NCBI GenBank assembly: GCA_023441055.1
Contig: JAEZQY010000061.1
Coordinates: 1-64,000 of the forward strand
DNA length: 64,000 nt
Direction: 5' to 3'
Source: Bacillota bacterium
GTDB taxonomy: Bacteria > Bacillota > Bacilli > Paenibacillales > UBA4045
Of the stretch, positions 33,353-41,704 are shown piece by piece. The notes under the pieces were generated by a model, which was given only the letters and a program-made list of their open reading frames with translations, was not told the DNA's origin and searched no databases. How positions within the stretch are numbered: the stretch's first letter is position 1; the number at the start of each line of letters is the position of its first letter. The position numbers and the translations under genes are program-made.

Positions 33353-36157
33353 CTATGCCTTGCGATATTCCTTATCGAAGCCCAGGAATCCTGTGCTCGT
33401 CAAGCCGTATGTCCCGTCCTCTCCCTTACCGAGGCCCAGCTTGAGCAGGCGGCTGGACTTCTCCACGCCGACCTTGACCACCTCGGCATCCACCTCGAAG
33501 GACTTCGTATTCTTCACCTCGAAGGCGATCTCCCACTGATCCGGATTGCCGTCCTTGTCCCACTCCTTGGTGAAGCTGATTGTGCCGTCTAGTGTGCTGG
33601 ACAATAGAATCTTATTGGCCTTCTCTATCGCGCTGACGCTCTTCTCACCAGTCAGCAGCTCGCGGATCGTGTCGTTCACGGTCTCATCGCCTTGAATCTT
33701 CTCGGCTAATGAAGCGCCGACTGATTCGAACTCGGGAATCGTCATCATAATGCTGGTGCCTAGGTCCATTCCGGATCCCAGCGCCTTGCTGCCGAATTCC
33801 TTGTCGCTCTGCAGCTTGCTCTTGATGAGACCAACGACATTCTTACCAGCGCCTACAGCAGGGGTGACGATCTTGGACATCATCTTAGCCCAGTCTGCAC
33901 CCTCTTCGCCAAATTCGAAAGGAATGGACGCTGTGCCGCCAATCTCCAACTCACGGAGCCTGCCGTTCAGAATTGTACCGGCACCCTCCAGCTCGAAGCC
34001 GACGGCATTATCGCCGAGCTTCACTTCAGCGCTTGCTGCAGCCTCGATAATATGCTTGTTAGCGCCGAATCCGAGAGACTCTGCCTTCTCCTTCAATCGG
34101 TCGAAATTGGTGGTATCGCCTACGCCTTCCCTGGATTGCTCCTCCAAGGTTTCCTTATCGTAATGCGTTAACCGCTTATACCCGATCTCTCCTCCAAGCT
34201 CGGCGACGCCTGCGTTAATATCAGCCGCAAGCTTCGTGATCAGGCCTACGTCTACATAGTTGTCGCCTTGCATATGCGTCTGCTCGACCATGGCCGCCCA
34301 TAGTTCGGCCTCATCGGTCTTGCTCATGCCGGACTTGCCGCCGTGACCCCAGAGTGTCTCCGCGGCCTTGTTAGACAGCTTCCGAATCTGCCTGTAAATC
34401 CCGTATGAGAGCAGCTTCGTGACGCCATTGGCGTCCTTGGCCTGACTCTCAAGATACAGCCCTGCGCGGAAGTTCGCATCGAAGCCCCAGGTCGTAAACC
34501 CGGCGCCGAATGTGAATTGCGCGTTAACGGTCAGCTCATCCGGTTCCCGCTCGGCTTCAGCGCCCAATGCGAACAGAACATAAGCGCCGGATTGCGCAAT
34601 CGGAATCTTCAGTTCGAACTCGAAGGCGGCGGAATCGCCCGGATTCGGGGCAGCCGTGTTCATAATCAGACCAACCTTGGACATGCCCTTGTCCATCGTG
34701 TCGGATTCGATGACGTACTTAATAGCCTTCGTTCCGATCTCATCCTGCTTGACTTGCTCTTGCACGCCTTGCTTAAGCTCCAGCTGCTTGCCGATATCCG
34801 GTCCAGTGTTCGCTTCCTTATCACCCTTGGTGATCTTGCGGGCTTCCTTGACAGCGACCGTCTGTTTCATCTTAAGGAGCTCAATCGCCTTGATCTTCGC
34901 TGCGTTCCGAGCGGCAGCTTCGATCTTCTTCGGGTCTGCCCCTTGCGTTCTGGCTACATCATAAGCGGAGGATTGCGCGGCAGTCTTGAGCGCCTTCAGC
35001 GTCGCTTCAAGCGGCAGTACACGCTTGGTAATTGCGATCGCCTCGTTCTCCATCGTCTTGTTGACCGACTCCTTGGACGTGGCGTAGGCCTCTGATTTAG
35101 CGAGCATGCCATAATATCGCTTCCCCGCATTCCCCTTGGAGGCGGTGAGCGCATTCGCATCTAGCTGCGCGTCAATGTCTTCATTGGCCTGCGTTCTAGC
35201 GGCTTGCTTCATCTTGTCCCGGAATCGATTCAGCTCGTCCGAACGTCTCCACTGGCCGCGCCCAACGCCTAGCTTCATAAGCACAGCCTGCTTGATCGGG
35301 TCGAACAGCTTATTGTCGTAGACCGTTGTAATGACCCCGTCCTTCACGAGATCCTGATCCATATCATGGCGCTGCTGGACCTCGCTTATACCCGCATCCT
35401 TGAGCAGTTCGCTGCTGTCTACCGAGCTGTTGAGCAGCTTGTCGTTCTGCTGGATCATCTTGGTCAGCGAGGCCTTCATCTCCTGAGTAAGTGTCAGCAA
35501 TTGCGCATCTGCATTAGACCGCCCACGCTTAATCGCCTGCTTCTGTGCTTCGGCGACCTGCTTCTGCAGCGGCGTTTTCAGATTGGGTGACACGCTCTCC
35601 CAGCCAGCTGCGGCATCATTCTGGAGCTTCTGCTTCTGCTCGCTGCTAACGGATGCCGACACGACTTCTCTCGTGTAATCCCGCAGCGCAGCGCCGATAA
35701 CGCCGGCCTTCTCGACATGCTCCTGCGCATATCGCTTAGCGTCGGCTTTCTCTTCATCCGTCACGCCGTCCACACCGTCGATATTCGCCTCAACCTTGGC
35801 AGTCGCTGCTCGCTTAAGCTCTTCGCGAAGCGCGAGGGCAGCCTTATCGGAGTTCAGGAAGCGCTGAATCTGCGAGTCGGCCTCCGCAATGATGTATTGA
35901 TGTAGCTGTTGCGCGATCAGTGGGGTGTGGTTGTCGCGTTCTTGCTCGAGCTCCTGCTTGCGCTGATCGATTGGCGATACCTGTTGCTCTAGTAGATTCT
36001 GCTTACCGCCCGAGCGTTGAAGCTTAGGCTTGCCAGAATCCTTGTCCGGTTCCTTGCCAGAATCCTTGTCGGAGCGGTCTGGTGACTTGCTCTCTATCGG
36101 ATCCTTGGGTTTCACCTGATCCTTGGGTTTACTTCTGCTAAGCAGCCTTGAGAACAA
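33353..36157 (-). CDS. Large helical/beta-rich protein; candidate injection-system cargo
   Basis: 934 aa, family not recognised. Residues 1 to about 75 are disordered and charged (repeated DKDSGK, KPKD), much like the unstructured N-terminal packaging leaders of PVC effectors. Residues about 75-470 are helical, Ala/Gln/Glu/Lys-rich and coiled-coil-like. Residues about 485-934 are beta-rich with many Gly/Phe stretches (FTFGAGFTTWGFDANFRAGL, GTASIPFEFGEEG), ending LGFDKEYRKA. No signal peptide, membrane helix or clear catalytic motif is seen. The TTG start has GAGGGGG eight bases upstream. It is divergent from the eCIS operon, with the chaperone-like gene behind it. It could alternatively be a structural or inner-lumen protein of the particle. 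Confidence 0.7.
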   Translation of the reverse strand: MFSRLLSRSKPKDQVKPKDPIESKSPDRSDKDSGKEPDKDSGKPKLQRSGGKQNLLEQQVSPIDQRKQELEQERDNHTPLIAQQLHQYIIAEADSQIQRFLNSDKAALALREELKRAATAKVEANIDGVDGVTDEEKADAKRYAQEHVEKAGVIGAALRDYTREVVSASVSSEQKQKLQNDAAAGWESVSPNLKTPLQKQVAEAQKQAIKRGRSNADAQLLTLTQEMKASLTKMIQQNDKLLNSSVDSSELLKDAGISEVQQRHDMDQDLVKDGVITTVYDNKLFDPIKQAVLMKLGVGRGQWRRSDELNRFRDKMKQAARTQANEDIDAQLDANALTASKGNAGKRYYGMLAKSEAYATSKESVNKTMENEAIAITKRVLPLEATLKALKTAAQSSAYDVARTQGADPKKIEAAARNAAKIKAIELLKMKQTVAVKEARKITKGDKEANTGPDIGKQLELKQGVQEQVKQDEIGTKAIKYVIESDTMDKGMSKVGLIMNTAAPNPGDSAAFEFELKIPIAQSGAYVLFALGAEAEREPDELTVNAQFTFGAGFTTWGFDANFRAGLYLESQAKDANGVTKLLSYGIYRQIRKLSNKAAETLWGHGGKSGMSKTDEAELWAAMVEQTHMQGDNYVDVGLITKLAADINAGVAELGGEIGYKRLTHYDKETLEEQSREGVGDTTNFDRLKEKAESLGFGANKHIIEAAASAEVKLGDNAVGFELEGAGTILNGRLRELEIGGTASIPFEFGEEGADWAKMMSKIVTPAVGAGKNVVGLIKSKLQSDKEFGSKALGSGMDLGTSIMMTIPEFESVGASLAEKIQGDETVNDTIRELLTGEKSVSAIEKANKILLSSTLDGTISFTKEWDKDGNPDQWEIAFEVKNTKSFEVDAEVVKVGVEKSSRLLKLGLGKGEDGTYGLTSTGFLGFDKEYRKA

Positions 36158-36346
36158 CGCGAATCCCCCTCGTTGGAAATTTATAGCCTAATTATACATG
36201 ACAGATGACGAAATGTGCGTACTTATGTAGAAAAAAAGAGAAAAGCTGTGACTTTTGTAGTATCATAGTTTTGGATAATACTTGAATCCATTTGAAATTG
36301 ATTGAAATGAAAACTTGAACGGAAACGGGATAAGGTGGAGCTGCAT

Positions 36347-39300
36347 GTGTTAGCCAAGGTTCAGACATTATTCAACCTCAGATACGAGGACCGCCGGAAG
36401 GTTTGGATCATGGGTTCGGTATTCTTCCTAGCGGGCATTTCGGAGATGATGAATTACACCTCCTTCATGGCGATGTTCAATAGTCGAGTTGGTACGCAGT
36501 ATCTGCCGATGATGTATCTGGTAGAGGCTTTCCTGCTCCCGCTCGAGGGCTGGGCGCTGTCCTACCTGTCCCAACGTCTAACCAAGCCACGTTTCATGGT
36601 GACCTTATACCTGCTATTCCTATCCATTGTATTGATCAATGGCTTCGTCCTACTAACCTATCGCATGTTCGAGCTCAGCTGGCTCGGCTTCTATATCATT
36701 CTGTTCCTAGGCTCCAACTTCGTCATCAGACAGCAGACCTTGCTGATGTGGGCGACGGCCTTCGACCTGTGTCCGACCCAACAAGCGAAGCGTCTTATGC
36801 CGATATTCGTGCTAGCTGCCATATTCGGCGGCATCATTGCAGGTGTTCTGTCCAATCTATTAGCGCCACTAATAGGGCCGGAGCTGCTCTATCTCCTAGC
36901 TGCTGGCTTCTTGCTAGCGGGTTTGCCGAATTTCCTCCGCTCGCTTAAGCAGTACCTCATCCCCCTAACCTTCAAGCTGGGAGAAGAGACCGAGGAAGCC
37001 GGTGGACAGTCCTCGTCCTATTATCTGAAGAAAGCACTGCGCTCACCGTTCCTACTCACCGTTATAGGGATTATGACGTTGATGCCGGCCGTCTACTTCC
37101 TCATGGAATATCAATACTTCACATCGGCGCAAGCCGTATTCAAGACCGAGGCAGAGCTGACGGCGTTCTACGGATTAATGGTCATCATTCTGTTCTGCGC
37201 GGCCTTCCTGCTGCAGCTATTTGCGGCGAAGCTGATCGACTGGCTCGGTGCCAGCAACACGATTCTTGCGATCTCGCTCGTTTTCCTCGGCTGCTTCGCC
37301 CTCGTCAGTGTATTCATCGACAGTGATTCTGCGCTGCTAGTGGTTTCATTTGGATACTGTTTAACCTACCTGTTATTGTATTATTTTGCGGAACCGAGCT
37401 ATCAATTCTTCTTCAAAATGTTCCCTATCAAGCATCGTGACGGCTATCGATATACGGTGCAAGGGATTGCTGCTTCAGCGGGCATTCTACTAGGCTCGGG
37501 CGTCTCCATGCTGCATTCGGGAGCGGGGATGTCGCTGACCTGGCAAGCGATCATCGGCACGATTATGACCGGTATACTATTCATTCTATCGTGGGCAGAT
37601 CGGCACCTCTATATCAAGGAGCTTGTCAAGTATATACAGATCAGCTCCGCATCCGTGAAGGACTTCATGAGCGAGTTCCTCGAATCGATGAAGCATGATC
37701 GTGTCAGACGAACATTGATCGAGCAGCTGAGTCATTCGGACGAGACGGTGCAGCTGCTTACCCTGGAGCTATTCGCCGGTAATCCGGATCCGCAGGCAAC
37801 AGAGCCGTTGCTCCGCTACGCAGAGCAGCATAGCGGCTGGCTGCGCGCACACGCGCTGGAAGCCATTCCGCTAATCAGCTGGCGGACGATCCCGGCCGAG
37901 CGGCTGGAGCCGTTCCTGCAGGATGTGGATGCGGCGGTGCGTGTTATCGCATTCCGGAGGCTGCTGTCTGCTGGTCGTCCGGAAGCCGATACAGCGCATT
38001 GGCTCTCGACCGCTCGGGCGGATGCGAGCATGGAGGTGCGGGCTGAGGCGCTCGGTGTTATGGAGGAATCCGAGGCGCTCGAGACGGAGCTGCGACAGTG
38101 GATTGGCGCGCGCGATGCAGGGTCTGTGCTGGCTTGCCAGATCGTCGGCGAACGTAAGCTGAAGGCGTTGTACATGGATGTGATGATGTGTCTGCTCGAG
38201 CCGATTCCTGTACTGCGTAATGCTGCTGTTCGAGCGCTCGGATGCATCGGGGATCTAGAGACCGCGACGAGTCTCGGCGAGCTCCTCATCGGTGCGGACT
38301 TGGAGCTGCGGGCGGCGCTCGAGCAGGCATTGATCGATATTGGATCTGCAGGTATGCCGGAATTAACGCGATTCATGTCCTCTTATAATGATGAAGTGTG
38401 GCGGGCAGCGGTTACCGCAATGAACGCGATTGCTTCGGATAAAGAGATACATGATATTATTGTGCCTTCCTGCGTGAATAAGCTGCGTGAGCTCAGTGCC
38501 AATAAGGCCTACGTAGCCAGCATCGAGGCGATGGGACAAGAGCAGTGGTCTGAGCTTGCGCGTATGAGGAGCGAAGAACTGACGAAGCTGCTGCTCAATA
38601 CGATCTGGACGGTCATGATTCGCTTCGGGGATGAGCGAGCCATCCCGCAATTACGGATGGCACTCGAAGGTGATGAAGAGGAGGTGCGCGATAACGGACT
38701 GGAGATTCTCTCAGAGGGACTGGGGAATGTCAAGCTATCGGCTGCGCTGTTCGACTTTTATCAGAATAAGGATCAGGAATCGCATGTGCTGCATCGATCC
38801 GTAGAGCTGGACCAACAAGCTGTGGAACAATCGCAGGAGGTTGTGACAGATCCATGGCTGCAAGCGATCGCCATTAAGGCCGGAGCGGCGGAAGGAGCGA
38901 GTGTGTTGGTGAATAACTGGGTGTATCTAAGCGCGCTGGATAAGATTGTACTGCTGAAGCAGGTGCCGCTCTTCCATGATATCTCCATTGAGGAGCTGGG
39001 CCGGATTGCCAGCATCGCCGGTGAACGTGTCTATGAGGAAGGGGAGTTCCTGATGAAGCAGGATGAACTCACGGAATCGATGTTCGTTGTGATAGAGGGA
39101 CATGTGGAGATCAGCGGCAGGAATGAGAATGGGACTGTGGGGACAATTGGCGTGCTCGGAGCTATGCAGTCCATCGGCGAAGCGGGACTGTTCGATGAGC
39201 GTCCCTCGCATATCTCTGCACAAGCCATCTTCGATTCGGCACGCGTGCTGGAGATTGAGAGCAAGGAGGCTGCGCGGTTAGTGCGGCTATACCCAGACAT

Positions 39301-39373
39301 CGGCGTCGGATTGTTGCGCGCGATCGGCACTCGTCTGCGCGCGATGGAGCATATGGTGCTGAAGATGGGATAA
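36347..39373 (+). CDS. Nucleotide-transporter-like membrane protein with HEAT repeats and cNMP-binding domain
   Basis: 1008 aa. Residues about 15-430 have 10-12 membrane helices resembling the ATP/ADP (Npt) carrier branch of the MFS. HEAT-like helical repeats span about 465-830 (ELFAGNPDPQATEPLLRYAEQHSGWLRAHALEAI; PVLRNAAVRALGCIGDLETATSL). A cyclic-nucleotide-binding fold lies at about 860-1005 (VPLFHDISIEELGRIASIAGERVYEEGEFL). The phosphate cassette GEAGLFDERPSHISAQA keeps the Gly-Glu, but the arginine is displaced, so cyclic nucleotide binding is doubtful. GTG 36347 is chosen because AAGGTGGAG lies six bases upstream; GTG 36335 is the alternative. It is followed 25 bases later by the partner-switch genes, so it may be the membrane sensor or docking element of the injection system (inference). 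Confidence 0.85.
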   Translation: MLAKVQTLFNLRYEDRRKVWIMGSVFFLAGISEMMNYTSFMAMFNSRVGTQYLPMMYLVEAFLLPLEGWALSYLSQRLTKPRFMVTLYLLFLSIVLINGFVLLTYRMFELSWLGFYIILFLGSNFVIRQQTLLMWATAFDLCPTQQAKRLMPIFVLAAIFGGIIAGVLSNLLAPLIGPELLYLLAAGFLLAGLPNFLRSLKQYLIPLTFKLGEETEEAGGQSSSYYLKKALRSPFLLTVIGIMTLMPAVYFLMEYQYFTSAQAVFKTEAELTAFYGLMVIILFCAAFLLQLFAAKLIDWLGASNTILAISLVFLGCFALVSVFIDSDSALLVVSFGYCLTYLLLYYFAEPSYQFFFKMFPIKHRDGYRYTVQGIAASAGILLGSGVSMLHSGAGMSLTWQAIIGTIMTGILFILSWADRHLYIKELVKYIQISSASVKDFMSEFLESMKHDRVRRTLIEQLSHSDETVQLLTLELFAGNPDPQATEPLLRYAEQHSGWLRAHALEAIPLISWRTIPAERLEPFLQDVDAAVRVIAFRRLLSAGRPEADTAHWLSTARADASMEVRAEALGVMEESEALETELRQWIGARDAGSVLACQIVGERKLKALYMDVMMCLLEPIPVLRNAAVRALGCIGDLETATSLGELLIGADLELRAALEQALIDIGSAGMPELTRFMSSYNDEVWRAAVTAMNAIASDKEIHDIIVPSCVNKLRELSANKAYVASIEAMGQEQWSELARMRSEELTKLLLNTIWTVMIRFGDERAIPQLRMALEGDEEEVRDNGLEILSEGLGNVKLSAALFDFYQNKDQESHVLHRSVELDQQAVEQSQEVVTDPWLQAIAIKAGAAEGASVLVNNWVYLSALDKIVLLKQVPLFHDISIEELGRIASIAGERVYEEGEFLMKQDELTESMFVVIEGHVEISGRNENGTVGTIGVLGAMQSIGEAGLFDERPSHISAQAIFDSARVLEIESKEAARLVRLYPDIGVGLLRAIGTRLRAMEHMVLKMG

Positions 39374-39398
39374 GGCATCGTAACAGGGAGGGAACGCA

Positions 39399-39836
39399 TT
39401 GGAACATGTGCATATGGAATTGTCGCCTAATATAGCGGAGTGGCAGAGATTGAGCGCCTGCATCCGGGCATTCTGCGATCATCATATTCTGACGGAGTCC
39501 ATCCAGCACGATCTGCAGCTGGTGTGTGAGGAATGGTTCATCAATATCGTCAATCATGGTTACTTGGAGAGCGGGCTGGATGTAATGACCGCTGAGCCCA
39601 TTACGGCTGAGCTAAGGCTTCATGAGGACCAAGAGATCGTTGTGCGATTCACGGATGCAGCGGGGCCGTTTAATCCGCTCGAGCATCATGCTCCCGATGT
39701 GTCTCTGGGCGCTGAAGAACGTCAGATTGGAGGCCTCGGCATCTACCTGATTAAACAGAAGATGGATATCTGTTCCTATGAATGGACAGAAGGCCGGAAT
39801 CGATTCACATTGCGTATGAAGATCAGGAGGGGATAA
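39399..39836 (+). CDS. Anti-sigma-factor-type serine kinase (RsbW/SpoIIAB-like)
   Basis: 145 aa HATPase_c protein: N box VCEEWFINIVNHGY, DAAGPFNPLEHH and G box GGLGIYLIKQKMD, ending FTLRMKI. Proteins of this class phosphorylate a STAS-domain antagonist on serine and hold a target, classically a sigma factor, inactive. The TTG start at 39399 has GGGAGGG eight bases upstream; ATG 39414 is less well placed. The antagonist gene starts two bases after its stop codon. No sigma factor is encoded in the window, so the target may be elsewhere or may be a particle protein. Confidence 0.92.
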   Translation: MEHVHMELSPNIAEWQRLSACIRAFCDHHILTESIQHDLQLVCEEWFINIVNHGYLESGLDVMTAEPITAELRLHEDQEIVVRFTDAAGPFNPLEHHAPDVSLGAEERQIGGLGIYLIKQKMDICSYEWTEGRNRFTLRMKIRRG

Positions 39837-39838
39837 GG

Positions 39839-40174
39839 TTGGAGATTCAAGTAGAAGAGGTAGGGGAGAAGCGGATCATTCGCTTGATCGGTCGGTTGGA
39901 TGGTACTTCGATGCAGCAAGCCGAGGATGTCTTCATTCAGTTGGCAAGTAGTGGAATTACGCATTTCATCTATGATCTCAGTCGATTGGATTATATTAGC
40001 AGCGCGGGTCTGCGTGTGATGCTCTTATCGGTGAAGAAGACGAGGGCCGCAGGAGGGAAACTGGCCTTGTACGGATTGATCGACAATGTAAGTGAAATCT
40101 TCCGCATCTCCGGCTTCTCGACCATCTTCACGATTGTCGATTCAGAAGCAGAGGCGCTGGCGTACGTATCCTAA
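39839..40174 (+). CDS. STAS-domain anti-sigma factor antagonist (RsbV-like)
   Basis: 111 aa single STAS domain. The phosphorylation site is in LDYISSAGLRVML, with S55 matching the regulated serine of SpoIIAA/RsbV. The TTG start at 39839 has AGGAGGGG seven bases upstream, and starting further upstream would overlap the kinase gene. In the unphosphorylated state it would bind the kinase and free its target. Its phosphatase is encoded next. Confidence 0.92.
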   Translation: MEIQVEEVGEKRIIRLIGRLDGTSMQQAEDVFIQLASSGITHFIYDLSRLDYISSAGLRVMLLSVKKTRAAGGKLALYGLIDNVSEIFRISGFSTIFTIVDSEAEALAYVS

Positions 40175-40217
40175 GAAGCAGTTCAAGAGTTTGTAGAGAA
40201 AGCGGAAGGTGAAACAG

Positions 40218-41570
40218 GTGACAGCCGAAATCACGATTGGAATTCTAGTTATTGCTCTCTTGCTGCTGCTTGAGGTCATGCGTAGAATCTGGATGGTCCA
40301 GCGGAGGACGACCGAGATATTCAATATCGGTCTGCGTCTGAATTCCACATTGCAGCGTAAGGAACTGCTTAGAATCATCATGGAGGCAGCGTCTAAGGCA
40401 CTGCAAGCGGAGGCTTCAGGCATTATTCTGATTGATGAGGAGACAGGTGAGCTTTATTTTGAAGTGGCAACGGGGGATAAGAAGGATGCAGTGAAGGAGG
40501 TGCGGCTGAAGGCGGGAGAGGGAATCGCTGGTTGGGTCGCTAACACCGGACAATCCGTTCGAATTGCGGATGCAAGTCGAGATGCACGCTGGTCGAACCG
40601 CGTATCCGACCGAGTGAACATGCAAACCCGCAATATGCTGTGCGTACCTGTCCGTTCGAATGGCAAGACATTGGGTGTCCTTCAGGTAATCAACAAACGA
40701 GGTACACGCCCCTTCACCAAGCAGGATCTGCGCTTCCTTGAGATGATCGCGTCTCCCACGGCGATCGCGCTGGAGAACATGCTGCTGTATGAGGCGCTCG
40801 TCAAGTCGATGGAGACACTACGTGTGACGACAGCAGCCAAGGAACGGATGGAGAGCGAGCTGAAGATAGCGAGTGATATTCAGCAAAGCTTCCTGCCGGG
40901 AGAGGCGCTTCAAACGGGCAGCGCAGCGCTGCGAGCGAGATTGATTCCCGCGAGGGAGGTTGGCGGCGACTTCTATTACTTCAAGGAGCTTAGCGAGCAT
41001 CAATTGCTAATCTGTCTCGGTGATGTATCGGATAAGGGGATGCCTGCAGCGTTGTTCATGTCTGGTCTGATGATCTGGATCCAAGCCAAGGCGAATGCAA
41101 TGCGGACTCCTGCTGGAATCATGAAAGCGATTAATCAGGAGGTCAGTACAGAGGACTCGACCATGTTCGCTACGATCTTCTTAGGCATTCTGGATACAAG
41201 GACAGGATGTCTACAATATTGCGACGGCGGACATTGTACGGCATTCGTGCACGGGCCCCGCGGGGTGCGTGCTCTGCAGGGATCGAAGCATCTGCCGATT
41301 GGGATCTTCGAGGACGAGGAGTACGAGGACAGCGAGACATACTTACAAGAAGGCGAGTCACTGGTGCTCTACACCGATGGCATTACGGAAGCAGAGAACA
41401 GTCGAGGACAATGGTTTGCTGATGACCGTCTGCGTACGGCGCTGGCACAATGCGCAGCGCTGTCTCCTAAGGAGACGATGGACCACTTGTTGGCAGGCGT
41501 ACTGTCCTTCATGGACGGACACCCACAGACAGATGATATTGCCATTATGGTGATGCAATACACCGAGTAA
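40218..41570 (+). CDS. GAF-PP2C phosphatase (RsbU/SpoIIE-like) with membrane anchor
   Basis: 450 aa. One N-terminal helix (ITIGILVIALLLLLEVMRRIW), a GAF domain about 45-195 (LLRIIMEAASKALQAEASGIILI, MLCVPVRSNGKTLGVLQVINK), a linker, then a SpoIIE-type PP2C domain about 245-450. Metal and phosphate motifs are visible: REVGGDFYYF, LGDVSDKGMPAALFM, YTDGITEAEN and TDDIAIMV. It would dephosphorylate the STAS protein upon a GAF-sensed signal. GTG 40218 is preferred because GGAAGGTG ends six bases upstream; GTG 40209 lacks a site. It completes a kinase-antagonist-phosphatase partner-switching set inside the injection-system locus. Confidence 0.93.
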   Translation: MTAEITIGILVIALLLLLEVMRRIWMVQRRTTEIFNIGLRLNSTLQRKELLRIIMEAASKALQAEASGIILIDEETGELYFEVATGDKKDAVKEVRLKAGEGIAGWVANTGQSVRIADASRDARWSNRVSDRVNMQTRNMLCVPVRSNGKTLGVLQVINKRGTRPFTKQDLRFLEMIASPTAIALENMLLYEALVKSMETLRVTTAAKERMESELKIASDIQQSFLPGEALQTGSAALRARLIPAREVGGDFYYFKELSEHQLLICLGDVSDKGMPAALFMSGLMIWIQAKANAMRTPAGIMKAINQEVSTEDSTMFATIFLGILDTRTGCLQYCDGGHCTAFVHGPRGVRALQGSKHLPIGIFEDEEYEDSETYLQEGESLVLYTDGITEAENSRGQWFADDRLRTALAQCAALSPKETMDHLLAGVLSFMDGHPQTDDIAIMVMQYTE

Positions 41571-41704
41571 TGTATCAATTTCACAAATAACTTTGCAGAA
41601 AATGAAACTTGAGAAGAGAAAATGGCGAAATAGGTAAAATGATGGTTGCGCTTTAGGCAATATAATGCAAGAATTAATTCAGAAAGTAGTCAAGGAGTGC
41701 ACTG

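Noticed and set aside
41609..41666. SigA promoter upstream of the AAA+ ATPase
   Set aside because: TTGAGA (41609) pairs only with TAAAAT at 20-base spacing, and TATAAT (41661) has no -35 in range; not convincing enough to list.
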